33,235 nucleotides of DNA from positions 1-33,235 of the forward strand of contig JACRMX010000035.1 of NCBI GenBank assembly GCA_016219485.1, written 5' to 3'. The position numbers and the translations under genes are program-made. The notes below the pieces were generated by a model, which was not told the origin of the DNA, did not search any database, and was given only the letters and a program-made list of their open reading frames with translations. This DNA is from Candidatus Aenigmatarchaeota archaeon (GTDB taxonomy: Archaea > Aenigmatarchaeota > Aenigmatarchaeia > GW2011-AR5 > JACRMX01). Below are positions 1 through 7,449 of the stretch, piece by piece (position 1 is the first letter of the stretch; each line of letters opens with the position of its first letter).

Positions 1-588
1 GCCTCCACATATGGAGGAATTTTTGTCTACAAGCGCTTTGATGCTGACTGGTTGAATGAAAAGATGAAAAAAGGCAGTGTCAGGGCAATAGCCAGGCAGA
101 AATGGCCGGGATTTTTAGTAGAGGAATTAAAAATTTCCCGTGATTTTATCATGCTTGTTGCATGGACAAAAGAATCAGCCTCTACGTCTGCAATGATTAA
201 GCAGATGAACATCTTCAAAGAGTCTGACCCCGAAGAGTATAAAAGACTCTATGACAGCATAGCAGCCTTGGTTAGGCAGTTTATCGTTGCGTGGAAGAAA
301 GAAGACAGAAAAAACATTTTAGAGCTGCTGAGAAAGAATGAAGAGCTTCTGAGAGAGCTTGGCAAAAAATCAGGCGTTAATATTGAAACAGAAGAGCTGA
401 AAATACTTTCTAATCTTGCCAGCAAGGCAGGTGCTGCAGGCAAGCTCAGTGGCGCAGGTGGTGGAGACTGCGGCATTGCCATTTGTTTTGACAAAAAGAT
501 AGCTGAAAAAATAAATCAACTATGGAAAGAAGCTGGTTTGTATATAGTTGATGCGACAATAGATAGGTATGGGGTTAAAGCAGAATAA
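1..588 (+). CDS. mvaK2: Phosphomevalonate kinase, C-terminal part (gene cut by window edge)
   Basis: GHMP-superfamily kinase that phosphorylates phosphomevalonate to diphosphomevalonate. The reading frame is open from base 1 (it begins ASTYGGIFVYKRFDADW), so the first in-frame Met at 52 is not the true start; about 195 residues remain of an enzyme usually 330-370 long. Visible family signatures are TYGGIFVYKRF, the substrate-loop segment AWTKESASTS, and the C-terminal glycine motif LSGAGGGDCGIAICF, which is typical of bacterial-type phosphomevalonate kinase rather than mevalonate kinase. The next gene is IPP isomerase on the same strand, and an HMG-CoA reductase lies further along, so isoprenoid precursor synthesis is clear. 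Mevalonate kinase is the alternative, but the GGGDCGIA motif favours the phosphomevalonate enzyme. Confidence 0.85.
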   Translation, partial: ASTYGGIFVYKRFDADWLNEKMKKGSVRAIARQKWPGFLVEELKISRDFIMLVAWTKESASTSAMIKQMNIFKESDPEEYKRLYDSIAALVRQFIVAWKKEDRKNILELLRKNEELLRELGKKSGVNIETEELKILSNLASKAGAAGKLSGAGGGDCGIAICFDKKIAEKINQLWKEAGLYIVDATIDRYGVKAE

Positions 589-591
589 TTT

Positions 592-784
592 GATAGTTTT
601 GAAAAACCATTAGTTGGCAGACAATTGAACAAATATTATTAGAAAGTTTTTTCTGCTTTCCCCTCGATACATTGGGAAAAACTTCATTTTTCCCATGCAT
701 AGAAATTCCGAAGGAATTTCTAATGTTTAGGGGGAAAGAGAAAAAATCGCATATGACTGGAAAAATGTGGTTTTTCAAAGTCCT
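592..784 (+). repeat. Family A palindromic element, copy A1 (with element B1 inserted)
   Basis: The left arm AGTTTTGAAAAACC is matched by an inverted right arm GGTTTTTCAAAGTC. The centre is a strong hairpin, GTTTTTTCTGCTTTCCCC paired with GGGGGAAAGAGAAAAAA. Copies at 1347, 10430 and 27801 share arms, hairpin and some internal sequence. In this copy the hairpin loop is enlarged by a separate double-hairpin element (669-726), making it about 60 bp longer than A2. It lies between mvaK2 and idi. It looks like a non-autonomous mobile element or a structured RNA; no ORF is present. Confidence 0.75.
669..726. repeat. Family B double-hairpin element, copy B1
   Basis: The layout is ACATT, hairpin 1 (GGGAAAAA / TTTTTCCC), ATGCAT, hairpin 2 (GAAATTCC / GGAATTTC), then TAATGT. 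ACATT and AATGT are reverse complements and ATGCAT is self-complementary, so the whole unit is symmetric. It replaces the short loop of the family A central hairpin, which suggests insertion into an existing A element. Confidence 0.75.
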
Positions 785-822
785 CAATTTTATTTTTTAT
801 GCTTTACGGCACAGGTGCTTTC

Positions 823-1335
823 ATGGACACGCTAATATTAGTTGACAGCAAAGATAATGAAGTGGGATACGAGGAAAAGGAAAAATGTCATATCACCCCT
901 ACAAAGCTTCATCGCGCATTTTCCGTGTTCATTTTCAACAGCAAAGGCCAGATGCTTATACAAAAAAGAAGCAGCAAAAAGAATACCTGGCCTGGATTCT
1001 GGACTAATACGTGCTGTAGTCATCCGAGAAAAGGCGAGCAGCTGGAGGATGCTGTAGTCAGAAGGCTGAAAGAAGAACTCGGCATTTCCTGCGCTCTTGA
1101 AGAGATATTTAAGTTTGAATACAAGGCTGATTATGACAAAAAATGGGGGGAGAATGAGGTTGACCATGTTTTTGTCGGCACATACGACGGGCCCATTAAA
1201 CCAAATAAAGCAGAAGTAGAAGCATTCAGGTTTGTTGATGTAGACCAGCTGAAAAAGGATGTTAAAAATAATCCTGGCAAATACACGCCATGGTTCAAGA
1301 CAGCGCTGGAAAAGGTGCTGGCAGGCAGAGAATAA
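823..1335 (+). CDS. idi: Isopentenyl-diphosphate delta-isomerase, type 1 (Nudix fold)
   Basis: Interconverts IPP and DMAPP. About 170 residues. Seen are LHRAFSVFIFNSKGQMLIQKR, the NTCCSHP segment holding the catalytic Cys, the Nudix-like stretch GEQLEDAVVRRLKEELGI, and GENEVDHVF, whose Glu matches the second catalytic residue of the E. coli enzyme. The start at 823 is chosen because GGTG, a good archaeal Shine-Dalgarno core, lies just upstream and because the family begins near this VDS-like segment; an ATG at 799 would add eight residues. Type 1 isomerase is common in bacteria and eukaryotes, whereas many archaea use the unrelated flavin-dependent type 2. It follows mvaK2, separated by repeat A1. 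Confidence 0.93.
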   Translation: MDTLILVDSKDNEVGYEEKEKCHITPTKLHRAFSVFIFNSKGQMLIQKRSSKKNTWPGFWTNTCCSHPRKGEQLEDAVVRRLKEELGISCALEEIFKFEYKADYDKKWGENEVDHVFVGTYDGPIKPNKAEVEAFRFVDVDQLKKDVKNNPGKYTPWFKTALEKVLAGRE

Positions 1336-1346
1336 CATATCAGAAT

Positions 1347-1478
1347 CGAGAGTTTTGAAAAACCCTATCATGTAAACAACTGAATAGACTTTGTCATAAC
1401 GTTTTTTCTGCTTTCCCCTCAATTTTTAGGGGGAAAGAGAAAAAACCGATTTTGATAAAGAGTTTTTCAAAGTCATCA
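1347..1478 (+). repeat. Family A palindromic element, copy A2
   Basis: The cleanest uninterrupted copy, about 132 bp. The left arm GAGTTTTGAAAAACC and right arm GAGTTTTTCAAAGTC are near-perfect inverted repeats. The central hairpin GTTTTTTCTGCTTTCCCC / GGGGGAAAGAGAAAAAAC has an 8-nt loop. It lies in the convergent gap between idi and the S17e gene, so it could also act as a terminator structure there. Confidence 0.75.
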
Positions 1479-1501
1479 GTTATAAACTTTATCTTAATGC
1501 A

Positions 1502-1556
1502 AAGAAATCCCAAAAGAATTTCTTATGTATGGAAAGGCTGAAAGCTTTTCCAATAT
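1502..1556. repeat. Family B double-hairpin element, copy B2
   Basis: Hairpin 1 is AAGAAAT / ATTTCTT, the linker is ATGTAT (a one-base variant of ATGCAT), and hairpin 2 is built on GGAAAGGC / AGCTTTTCC. It ends at the stop codon of the S17e gene, with AATATC in place of the usual AATGT. Its position is consistent with a terminator for S17e on the minus strand. Confidence 0.55.
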
Positions 1557-1745
1557 CTACGCTGTTTGTTTCACAGCCCTTATAAGATGGCCTGCTATTT
1601 TATTGCGTGTTTTCTTCTCCTCGACCATGTCCATTTCTTTAAGTATCTTCTTGTTTTCTTCAAAACTTTCTGTAAATTTTCCAGGATACCGTTCCATGAG
1701 CTCCCATGAAGCCCTTTTTATGTCCGCAGTTTTTATTCTTCCCAT
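1557..1745 (-). CDS. rps17e: 30S ribosomal protein S17e
   Basis: Small-subunit ribosomal protein found in archaea and eukaryotes. The 62-residue product begins MGRIKTADIKRASWEL and contains PGKFTESFEENKK and RNKIAGHLIRAVK, which match the S17e pattern well. In-frame starts also exist at 1754 (TTG) and 1751 (ATG); 1745 is chosen because the family starts at MG(R/N)I. It diverges from nop5 with 56 bp between starts, linking ribosome structure and rRNA modification genes at one control region. The normal family length is about 60-70 residues, so it is complete. Confidence 0.92.
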   Translation of the reverse strand: MGRIKTADIKRASWELMERYPGKFTESFEENKKILKEMDMVEEKKTRNKIAGHLIRAVKQTA

Positions 1746-1767
1746 ATCCATCAATCATAACCACTAA

Positions 1768-1790
1768 TGTCTTTAAAAGGTTTAAACCAG
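1768..1790. promoter_or_regulatory. Shared divergent promoter of S17e and nop5
   Basis: CTTTAAAAGGTTTAAACC is AT-rich, nearly palindromic, and offers a TATA-like box in both directions. It is centred about 25-30 nt from the nop5 start at 1802 and about 30 nt from the S17e start at 1745. Both transcripts would be leaderless or nearly so. Confidence 0.5.
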
Positions 1791-1801
1791 TAGAAAAATC
1801 T

Positions 1802-2776
1802 ATGAAAGCAGCTATGGCAAAATGCCCCTTTGGCATTTTCATATTCGATGAACAAGGCAATATTCTTGCCAGCAGGCTCTATCCAAAAGACCCTCAAAAG
1901 GCGCTGGAGCTCTTCGGTGAAAAAACACCAAAAGAACTGCTTGACCAGCTTAAGGGGTATGAGCTAAAAACAAAGAGCAGTGAAGCTGACAGCATGCTAA
2001 GGGTCAGAATCCGCGAAATCGGGCTGGAAATTTTCGGAAGCCATGAGAACATGAACGAGTTTTTATCCGAATTCGGCATGGCGTTTACGCGGTCAAGGAT
2101 GAAAAAGGCTGTTGGAAGGGACAATCTCATTATACAGGCATCAAATGCACTTGATGACATTAATAAAAGCATAAACCTGTTTGTTACACGGCTGAGAGAA
2201 TGGTATGGCTTGCACTATCCTGAGCTCAAGCTGAGCGACAATGAGCTGATAAAAAGCGTATGCGAGCTTGGTGCAAGGGAAAATTTTCCAAAATTCAGGT
2301 CAAGCACAGGCACAGGGCTTGTGCCTGAAGATGAAGAAATTTTAATGAAATATGCTGCTTTAATAGAAAGGATGCATGAGGACAAGAAAGGGCTTGAAAA
2401 ATATGTGAAGGAATCTGTAAGGGAGACGATGCCTAATTTTTCCTCGCTGATAGACCCGCTTCTTGCTGCCCGTATGCTTGCAATGGCAGGCTCAACTGAA
2501 AGACTGGCGAGAATGACAGCGTCCACCATCCAGCTGCTTGGCGCTGAGAAAGCCCTGTTCAGGCACCTGAAACAGAAAGGAAAGCCGCCAAAGTTCGGGC
2601 TGATTTTTTATTCTCCGTATGTGCAAAATGCGCCTGAAGGAAAAAGGGGCAAGATGGCCAGATTTTTGGCATCAAAGCTGATGCTTGCAGCAAGGATTGA
2701 TTATTATTCAAAGCGGGATGAAAGCAGCAGGCTTAAAAAAGAGCTGGAAGAAGAAATAGGAAGGGTGCTTGCATGA
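1802..2776 (+). CDS. nop5: Nop5 (Nop56/58-like), C/D box sRNP core protein
   Basis: Scaffold protein of box C/D RNPs, bridging L7Ae-bound guide RNA and fibrillarin for 2'-O-methylation of rRNA and tRNA. About 324 residues. The N-terminal fibrillarin-binding domain starts MKAAMAKCPFGIFIFD; the middle is helical; the Nop domain carries AGSTERLARMTASTIQLLG, EKALFRHLK, PPKFGLIFYSPYV and RGKMARFLASKLMLAARID. The C-terminal Lys-rich tail common in this family is short. The start at 1802 places a TATA-like box about 27 nt upstream; the upstream in-frame codons overlap the divergent S17e gene. Its stop overlaps the fibrillarin start by 4 bp, so the two are translationally coupled. Confidence 0.93.
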   Translation: MKAAMAKCPFGIFIFDEQGNILASRLYPKDPQKALELFGEKTPKELLDQLKGYELKTKSSEADSMLRVRIREIGLEIFGSHENMNEFLSEFGMAFTRSRMKKAVGRDNLIIQASNALDDINKSINLFVTRLREWYGLHYPELKLSDNELIKSVCELGARENFPKFRSSTGTGLVPEDEEILMKYAALIERMHEDKKGLEKYVKESVRETMPNFSSLIDPLLAARMLAMAGSTERLARMTASTIQLLGAEKALFRHLKQKGKPPKFGLIFYSPYVQNAPEGKRGKMARFLASKLMLAARIDYYSKRDESSRLKKELEEEIGRVLA

Positions 2777-3411
2777 AAGAGATATTTCCAGGCATTTTCA
2801 GAAAAGGAAATGAGCTGTACACTGTTAACGCAGTTCCTGGAAAACGCGTTTATGGTGAAAAATTAACAGATAACTACAGGGAATGGATTCCTGACAGAAG
2901 CAAGCTTGCTTCTGCAATATTATGCGGCCTGAAAGAAATGCCTGTAAAGCCGGGTGCAAAAATAGTTTACCTGGGAGCATCTACAGGAACCACAGTATCG
3001 CATGTTTCTGATATTATCGGCCTAGATGGAATCGTCTATGCAGTTGAGTTCGCAGAGCGCGTAATGAGAAAACTGATGGATGTTGCTAAGGACAGAAAAA
3101 ATATCGTGCCGATACTTGCTGATGCCAGAAAGCCTGAAGATTACAGCTGGGTGGAAGAGTGTGATGTTGTATACGTGGATGTTGCTGACCCGCAGGAGAC
3201 AGAGCTTTCGCTGAGGAACGCCGAAGCATTCCTGAAAAAAGGCGGCTACATGCTTATAGCAGTCAAGTCTCAGAGCATTGATGTTACAAAAGACCCTAAG
3301 CTCGTGTTTAAGGAGGAATCAGAAAAGCTCAAAGACTACAAAATTCTGCAGATAGTTGATATAGACAAATACCAGAAAGACCACGCGCTAGTTGTTGCTG
3401 TCAATCAATAG
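2773..3411 (+). CDS. flpA: Fibrillarin-like rRNA/tRNA 2'-O-methyltransferase
   Basis: SAM-dependent methyltransferase of the C/D sRNP. The 212-residue length is typical for archaeal fibrillarin, which lacks the eukaryotic GAR domain. Visible are RVYGEKLTDNYREWIP, SKLASAILCGL, the SAM-binding segment VYLGASTGTTVSHVSDI, VYAVEF, DVVYVDVADP, and the catalytic Lys in LIAVKSQSIDVT. It overlaps the end of nop5 by ATGA and acts with that protein. A candidate guide RNA lies at 9004-9065. Confidence 0.96.
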   Translation: MKEIFPGIFRKGNELYTVNAVPGKRVYGEKLTDNYREWIPDRSKLASAILCGLKEMPVKPGAKIVYLGASTGTTVSHVSDIIGLDGIVYAVEFAERVMRKLMDVAKDRKNIVPILADARKPEDYSWVEECDVVYVDVADPQETELSLRNAEAFLKKGGYMLIAVKSQSIDVTKDPKLVFKEESEKLKDYKILQIVDIDKYQKDHALVVAVNQ

Positions 3412-3464
3412 GATAGTGTTTTTGCTTCATCTGTGTATAATCATATCTGGCTTCCTTTTTCAGC

Positions 3465-4517
3465 TTATTTTTCTTCCACGATTTTTATCAGCTTTTTCCT
3501 GAACCTTTCCCAGTCTTCTTTTTTTATCGTGGCACCTGCGGCATTAGCGTGCCCGCCTGCCAAGGCGTCCATACCCCTGCCCGCCTTTTTCAGGATGGCA
3601 GATACGTCAAACCTGTTAGTCTGGTTCCTTGCGCTTATTTTTACGCGGCTGCCGACATTCTGGTATACTACCACAAGCTTGTCTGGAAACATTTCGCTTA
3701 TTTTTGTTGAGATAGGAGAGCGAAGATTATAGGCAGACCTGAGGTTATATAGAATAAGGCCGTGCGTTTTTTCCGAAGATTTCTCAAAGTCTACCATGAC
3801 GCCAGCTATTTCTGTTTCCATCTTTCTATAAGACCCGATAATATCTTCATTTTTCATCAGCTCATCCAGCGAGCCTGATCGTTCTATTATCCTGACAATT
3901 TCCTCTGAGCTGAGTTTCTTGGTCGCTCTCGTTGCAGAAATCATGTTCACGGCTTTTCCGAGCTTCGACTCCAGCAAAGGCTCTCCGGATATGCCAGGAT
4001 ATTTATTCTTTATTTCATTTACAATGTCCATGGAATCGGAAAAATCGTAATCCCCTACAATTCCTATTCCTGCAACCCACAGCCGGTTTTTAATATCAGC
4101 CATTTTTGAGCATATTTTGTACACAAGATATGAGCAGGACTGGTAGACGTCTTTTTCAAATCTAGGATTGTAATGAATTATATTTTTCCCATTAACGTTT
4201 CTGCTTATCTGATGATGGTCTATTATAAGGACATTTGAAAATCCGCTTATTTTTTTAAGCGTCTCCATGTCCTGGTCTATTGCAAGATCCAAAAAAATAA
4301 TTTTGGTTGGCAGTGAAAGCTTTATTTTCTGCAGCAAATTCTTGTCTATAGGCATTGGCTGGGATATGAGGTATGCATCCAGGCCCGGCTGCTTTTTCAG
4401 AAAAATGCTCATGAGGGCTGCGGCAGCTATACCGTCGGCATCGTTATGGAAAATAATAATGAGGTTGTCATCGGTTCCGATAGAATTAAGAAAATCTATA
4501 ACCTTGTTCTCGTTCAT
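3465..4517 (-). CDS. DHH/DHHA1 family phosphoesterase (RecJ/NrnA-like)
   Basis: 350 residues. The N-terminal DHH domain shows HNDADGIAAAALM, IFLDLAID, the eponymous IIDHHQ and GIVGDYDFSD, all of which supply Asp/His ligands for two metal ions. The C-terminal DHHA1 domain ends with ALAGGHANAAGATI, the GGHxxAAG substrate-binding loop. Members act as single-strand exonucleases (RecJ, GAN) or as oligoribonuclease/pAp phosphatases. The length is shorter than archaeal GAN/RecJ (about 450-480), so a nano-RNase or a reduced GAN are both possible. It is convergent with fibrillarin and precedes ileS on the same strand after element B3. Confidence 0.85.
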   Translation of the reverse strand: MNENKVIDFLNSIGTDDNLIIIFHNDADGIAAAALMSIFLKKQPGLDAYLISQPMPIDKNLLQKIKLSLPTKIIFLDLAIDQDMETLKKISGFSNVLIIDHHQISRNVNGKNIIHYNPRFEKDVYQSCSYLVYKICSKMADIKNRLWVAGIGIVGDYDFSDSMDIVNEIKNKYPGISGEPLLESKLGKAVNMISATRATKKLSSEEIVRIIERSGSLDELMKNEDIIGSYRKMETEIAGVMVDFEKSSEKTHGLILYNLRSAYNLRSPISTKISEMFPDKLVVVYQNVGSRVKISARNQTNRFDVSAILKKAGRGMDALAGGHANAAGATIKKEDWERFRKKLIKIVEEK

Positions 4518-4536
4518 TGAATCACCGCAATTTATT

Positions 4537-4588
4537 AGAAAAGCAATGCTTTTCTATACATGGAAATTCCTTTAGAATTTCCAATGTT
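4537..4588. repeat. Family B double-hairpin element, copy B3
   Basis: Hairpin 1 is AGAAAAGC-AAT-GCTTTTCT, the linker is ATACAT, hairpin 2 is GGAAATTC / GAATTTCC, then AATGTT. It fills the gap between the DHH gene start and the ileS stop codon, touching the latter. It could serve as the ileS terminator on the minus strand. Confidence 0.65.
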
Positions 4589-7449
4589 TACAGCTTTTTA
4601 AGCCAGAATTTCGCTGAAGCCTTTTTAAAAGATACAGCCCCGGATGGGTTTCTCACATCTTTAAATTCTATGCTTTCGGCGCCCACCTTTTCTTTTATCT
4701 CTTTTTCATACTTTTTTAGTTTTTTGTTGTCAACTACCAGCGCTATTTCTTCACTGACAACAAGGCCCATTTCCTTCCTTTTTTTCTGAATCTCCCTTGT
4801 GAGCTCGTGCAGCAACGCCAGATCTTCATCTGCTTTGGTAATAAGCTCCACTGAAATTTCACCTTTCCTCTGTGGAGCCTTTGGCGTCCCAAGCCTGACT
4901 TTTTCCACGTTTGCAAGCCTTTCCACCACAGTGCATAATTTTTTGTCCATCTTCGCATCTGTCGTAAGCCCAGGAAGAGGCCACCGGAGCTTGATATCAT
5001 GGTCTTTTCTTATTGAATTTGTCATCGTTACTATTTCTTCTGCAACTATCATCTGCTCCTCCAATTTTTTATCAATAGCCTTTTCATCATGCTTTGGCCA
5101 TTTTTCCGTATGGACGGATTTTCCATACAAGTCGTAAAAGACATATTCTGCTACGAATGGCGTTATAGGAGCCATGAGTTTTGTCAGCTTGGTTAATGTT
5201 TCGGTTAAGGTAAAATTCACTGCTCTATCATTGCGCTCCCTTACCAGTTTAATATACGTTCTCGAGAGGTCGTTTACTATAAATTCAACAATACATCTTC
5301 CTGCTACATGGAAACGGAAATTCTCAAGGTCGTCTGTAGTTGATTTTATGAGCGAATTGAGTTTTGACAGAATCCACATGTCCTCTATCTGAAGCTCGTA
5401 TGCCTTGGTCTCTAGTTTTGTGTATGTTTTGAAATAGTTGTAAACATTCCAGAATATGTTTACAGACTTTCCGAGCTCCTTTGCGTTTTTCATCGAAAAT
5501 TTTTGCGTTTCCCACGGTGCTATGTCATAGCAGTAATAGAGGCGAAGAAGATCAGCTCCAAGTTTATTGTAAGCATCTTCTGCAGACACAACGTTTCCAA
5601 GGCTCTTGCTCATCTTCTCCCCTTTTTCATCAAGTGTCCACCCGTTCAGGCATACGGTTTCATAAGGCTTTGTGCCGAAAGTAGCCATGCTGCAAAGCAT
5701 CAGCGTATGAAACCATCCCCTTATCTGATCGCTGCTCTCATCTATCAGGTCAACTGTCCAGAGTTTTTCAAATAGCTCCTTGTTTTTTCCAGGGTATCCT
5801 AACGATGCCCATGGCGATATTCCGGAGTCAAACCACACGTCCATTATATCCTTTTCCCTTGCCATTTCACCTCCACATTCGCATTTCAGCGTTATTCTAT
5901 CAACCGTATTTTTATAGAGGTCTTTAACATGGCTGCCGCTTTCCTTTTTCAGCTCATCCAGGCTTTCCATGACCTTTTTTGCCCTGCATGAAGCACATAT
6001 CCAGACTGGAAATGGTATGCCCCAATACCTCTGCCTTGTTACAGCCCAGTCCGGAGATTCTGTTATTAAATTATGATAGCGTTCTCTGGCAAATTCAGGA
6101 AGCCAGTTTACTTTTTTGTTTTCTTTTATTATTTTTTCGCGTATCGTGTCCAGCTTAAGGAACCATTGCCGGCTCATTCTGTAGATAAGCGGAGTTTTGC
6201 ACCTCCAGCAGAGCGGATAGGAGTGCGTTATGCGGCTAGAATGCAGCAGAAGACCTTCTGCTCTGAGCGCGTCTATTATTTTTTCATCAGCGTTCTTGAC
6301 GAACAACCCTGCAAAATCCCCGGCTTCTGCTGTCAGCTCTCCTTTTTCATTTACAGGCGAGGGCTCAGGAAGATTGTAGTACTTTCCTATTTTATTGTCC
6401 ACATCACCATGCCCTGGAGCTGTGTGCACAAGTCCTGTTCCAGTATCCATTGTAACCATATGTCCGAATTCTTCCCCATCTTCTATCATTTTTTTTGCCT
6501 TTATTTTTCCCGCGACTCTCTTCTTCATTACGGGCACTGATAAAAGAACCTGATGCGCATTTTTGTTTTTCTTTAGTTTTTCCTGTTGCGGCACTTTAAG
6601 CACAGGATCATAACCCATTCTTTCAAGCTTCTTTCCAGGAAATTTTTCAAGAATCTGGTAGTCCATTTCTATTTTTTCAAGCTCCTCCAGCCTTTTTTCC
6701 GCGATTATAAGGATGTCATCTCCAACTTTGGCCTTTACATATATTTCATCAGGGTGTGCTACTATTGCAACATTTGCTGCAAGTGTCCATGGGGTTGTTG
6801 TCCATACAAGCAAATATTCTTTTCTCCCTTTAACAGGAAACTTTATGAATATAGAGGGGTCTTCCAGCGTCTTGTACGAGTCGCTGACCTCATATCCTGA
6901 CAGGACAGTTTCACACCGCGGGCACCAGAAACCAGGCTTCTTGCCTTCAATAAGCAGCCCCTTTTCAAACCACTGTTTTACTGTCCACCATCCACTTTCA
7001 AGGTAGTAGTTTTCAGATGTCAGGTATGGTTTAACCCATCCTCGCCAGACACCCATTTTTTTGTATAGATTTATCCATACAGGCTCATTGCCTTTTGCAA
7101 ATTTTTTGCATTCGTCTATAAATTTGTCTATGCCTATTTTTTCTTCTATGTCACTTTTGCTTTTTACACCGAGCCCTTTTTCCACTTCGTTTTCTATAGG
7201 CAGGCCACCACAGTCAAATCCCGGCTGAAACCATACGGAAAAGCCCTGCATGTATTTGAATTTCCCCCATATATCCTTGAATGTGGTTGTCTTTACATGG
7301 CCGACGTGCGGCATGCCGTTTACATAAGGCGGGCCATCAAGAAGATAAAATTTCTTTCTTTTCCAGTCCATCTGGACAATTGTTTCAGCTACCCCCTTTT
7401 CATGCCAGATTTTCTGGACTTTCTTTTCAATTTCTTTGGGATTATACAT
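4588..7449 (-). CDS. ileS: Isoleucyl-tRNA synthetase
   Basis: Class I synthetase, about 953 residues. Seen are the HIGH-type motif within PYVNGMPHVGHVKTTTFKDI, the FDCGGLPIENEVEKGLG segment, the zinc-like FWCPRCETVLSGYEVSD, the editing-domain start LLVWTTTPWTLAANVA, DVWFDSGISPWAS, DQIRGWFHTLM, and the KMSKSLGN loop, followed by the helical anticodon domain. ATG at 7449 is chosen, with GTGAT complementary to the 16S 3' end a few bases upstream; an in-frame GTG at 7458 would add three residues. The start overlaps the end of citramalate synthase, so isoleucine precursor synthesis and isoleucine charging appear co-transcribed. Element B3 follows the stop codon. Confidence 0.96.
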   Translation of the reverse strand: MYNPKEIEKKVQKIWHEKGVAETIVQMDWKRKKFYLLDGPPYVNGMPHVGHVKTTTFKDIWGKFKYMQGFSVWFQPGFDCGGLPIENEVEKGLGVKSKSDIEEKIGIDKFIDECKKFAKGNEPVWINLYKKMGVWRGWVKPYLTSENYYLESGWWTVKQWFEKGLLIEGKKPGFWCPRCETVLSGYEVSDSYKTLEDPSIFIKFPVKGRKEYLLVWTTTPWTLAANVAIVAHPDEIYVKAKVGDDILIIAEKRLEELEKIEMDYQILEKFPGKKLERMGYDPVLKVPQQEKLKKNKNAHQVLLSVPVMKKRVAGKIKAKKMIEDGEEFGHMVTMDTGTGLVHTAPGHGDVDNKIGKYYNLPEPSPVNEKGELTAEAGDFAGLFVKNADEKIIDALRAEGLLLHSSRITHSYPLCWRCKTPLIYRMSRQWFLKLDTIREKIIKENKKVNWLPEFARERYHNLITESPDWAVTRQRYWGIPFPVWICASCRAKKVMESLDELKKESGSHVKDLYKNTVDRITLKCECGGEMAREKDIMDVWFDSGISPWASLGYPGKNKELFEKLWTVDLIDESSDQIRGWFHTLMLCSMATFGTKPYETVCLNGWTLDEKGEKMSKSLGNVVSAEDAYNKLGADLLRLYYCYDIAPWETQKFSMKNAKELGKSVNIFWNVYNYFKTYTKLETKAYELQIEDMWILSKLNSLIKSTTDDLENFRFHVAGRCIVEFIVNDLSRTYIKLVRERNDRAVNFTLTETLTKLTKLMAPITPFVAEYVFYDLYGKSVHTEKWPKHDEKAIDKKLEEQMIVAEEIVTMTNSIRKDHDIKLRWPLPGLTTDAKMDKKLCTVVERLANVEKVRLGTPKAPQRKGEISVELITKADEDLALLHELTREIQKKRKEMGLVVSEEIALVVDNKKLKKYEKEIKEKVGAESIEFKDVRNPSGAVSFKKASAKFWLKKL

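Noticed and set aside
1706-1801. N-terminal extension of nop5
   Set aside because: It overlaps the S17e gene and its promoter, and lacks similarity to the family; the start at 1802 fits better.
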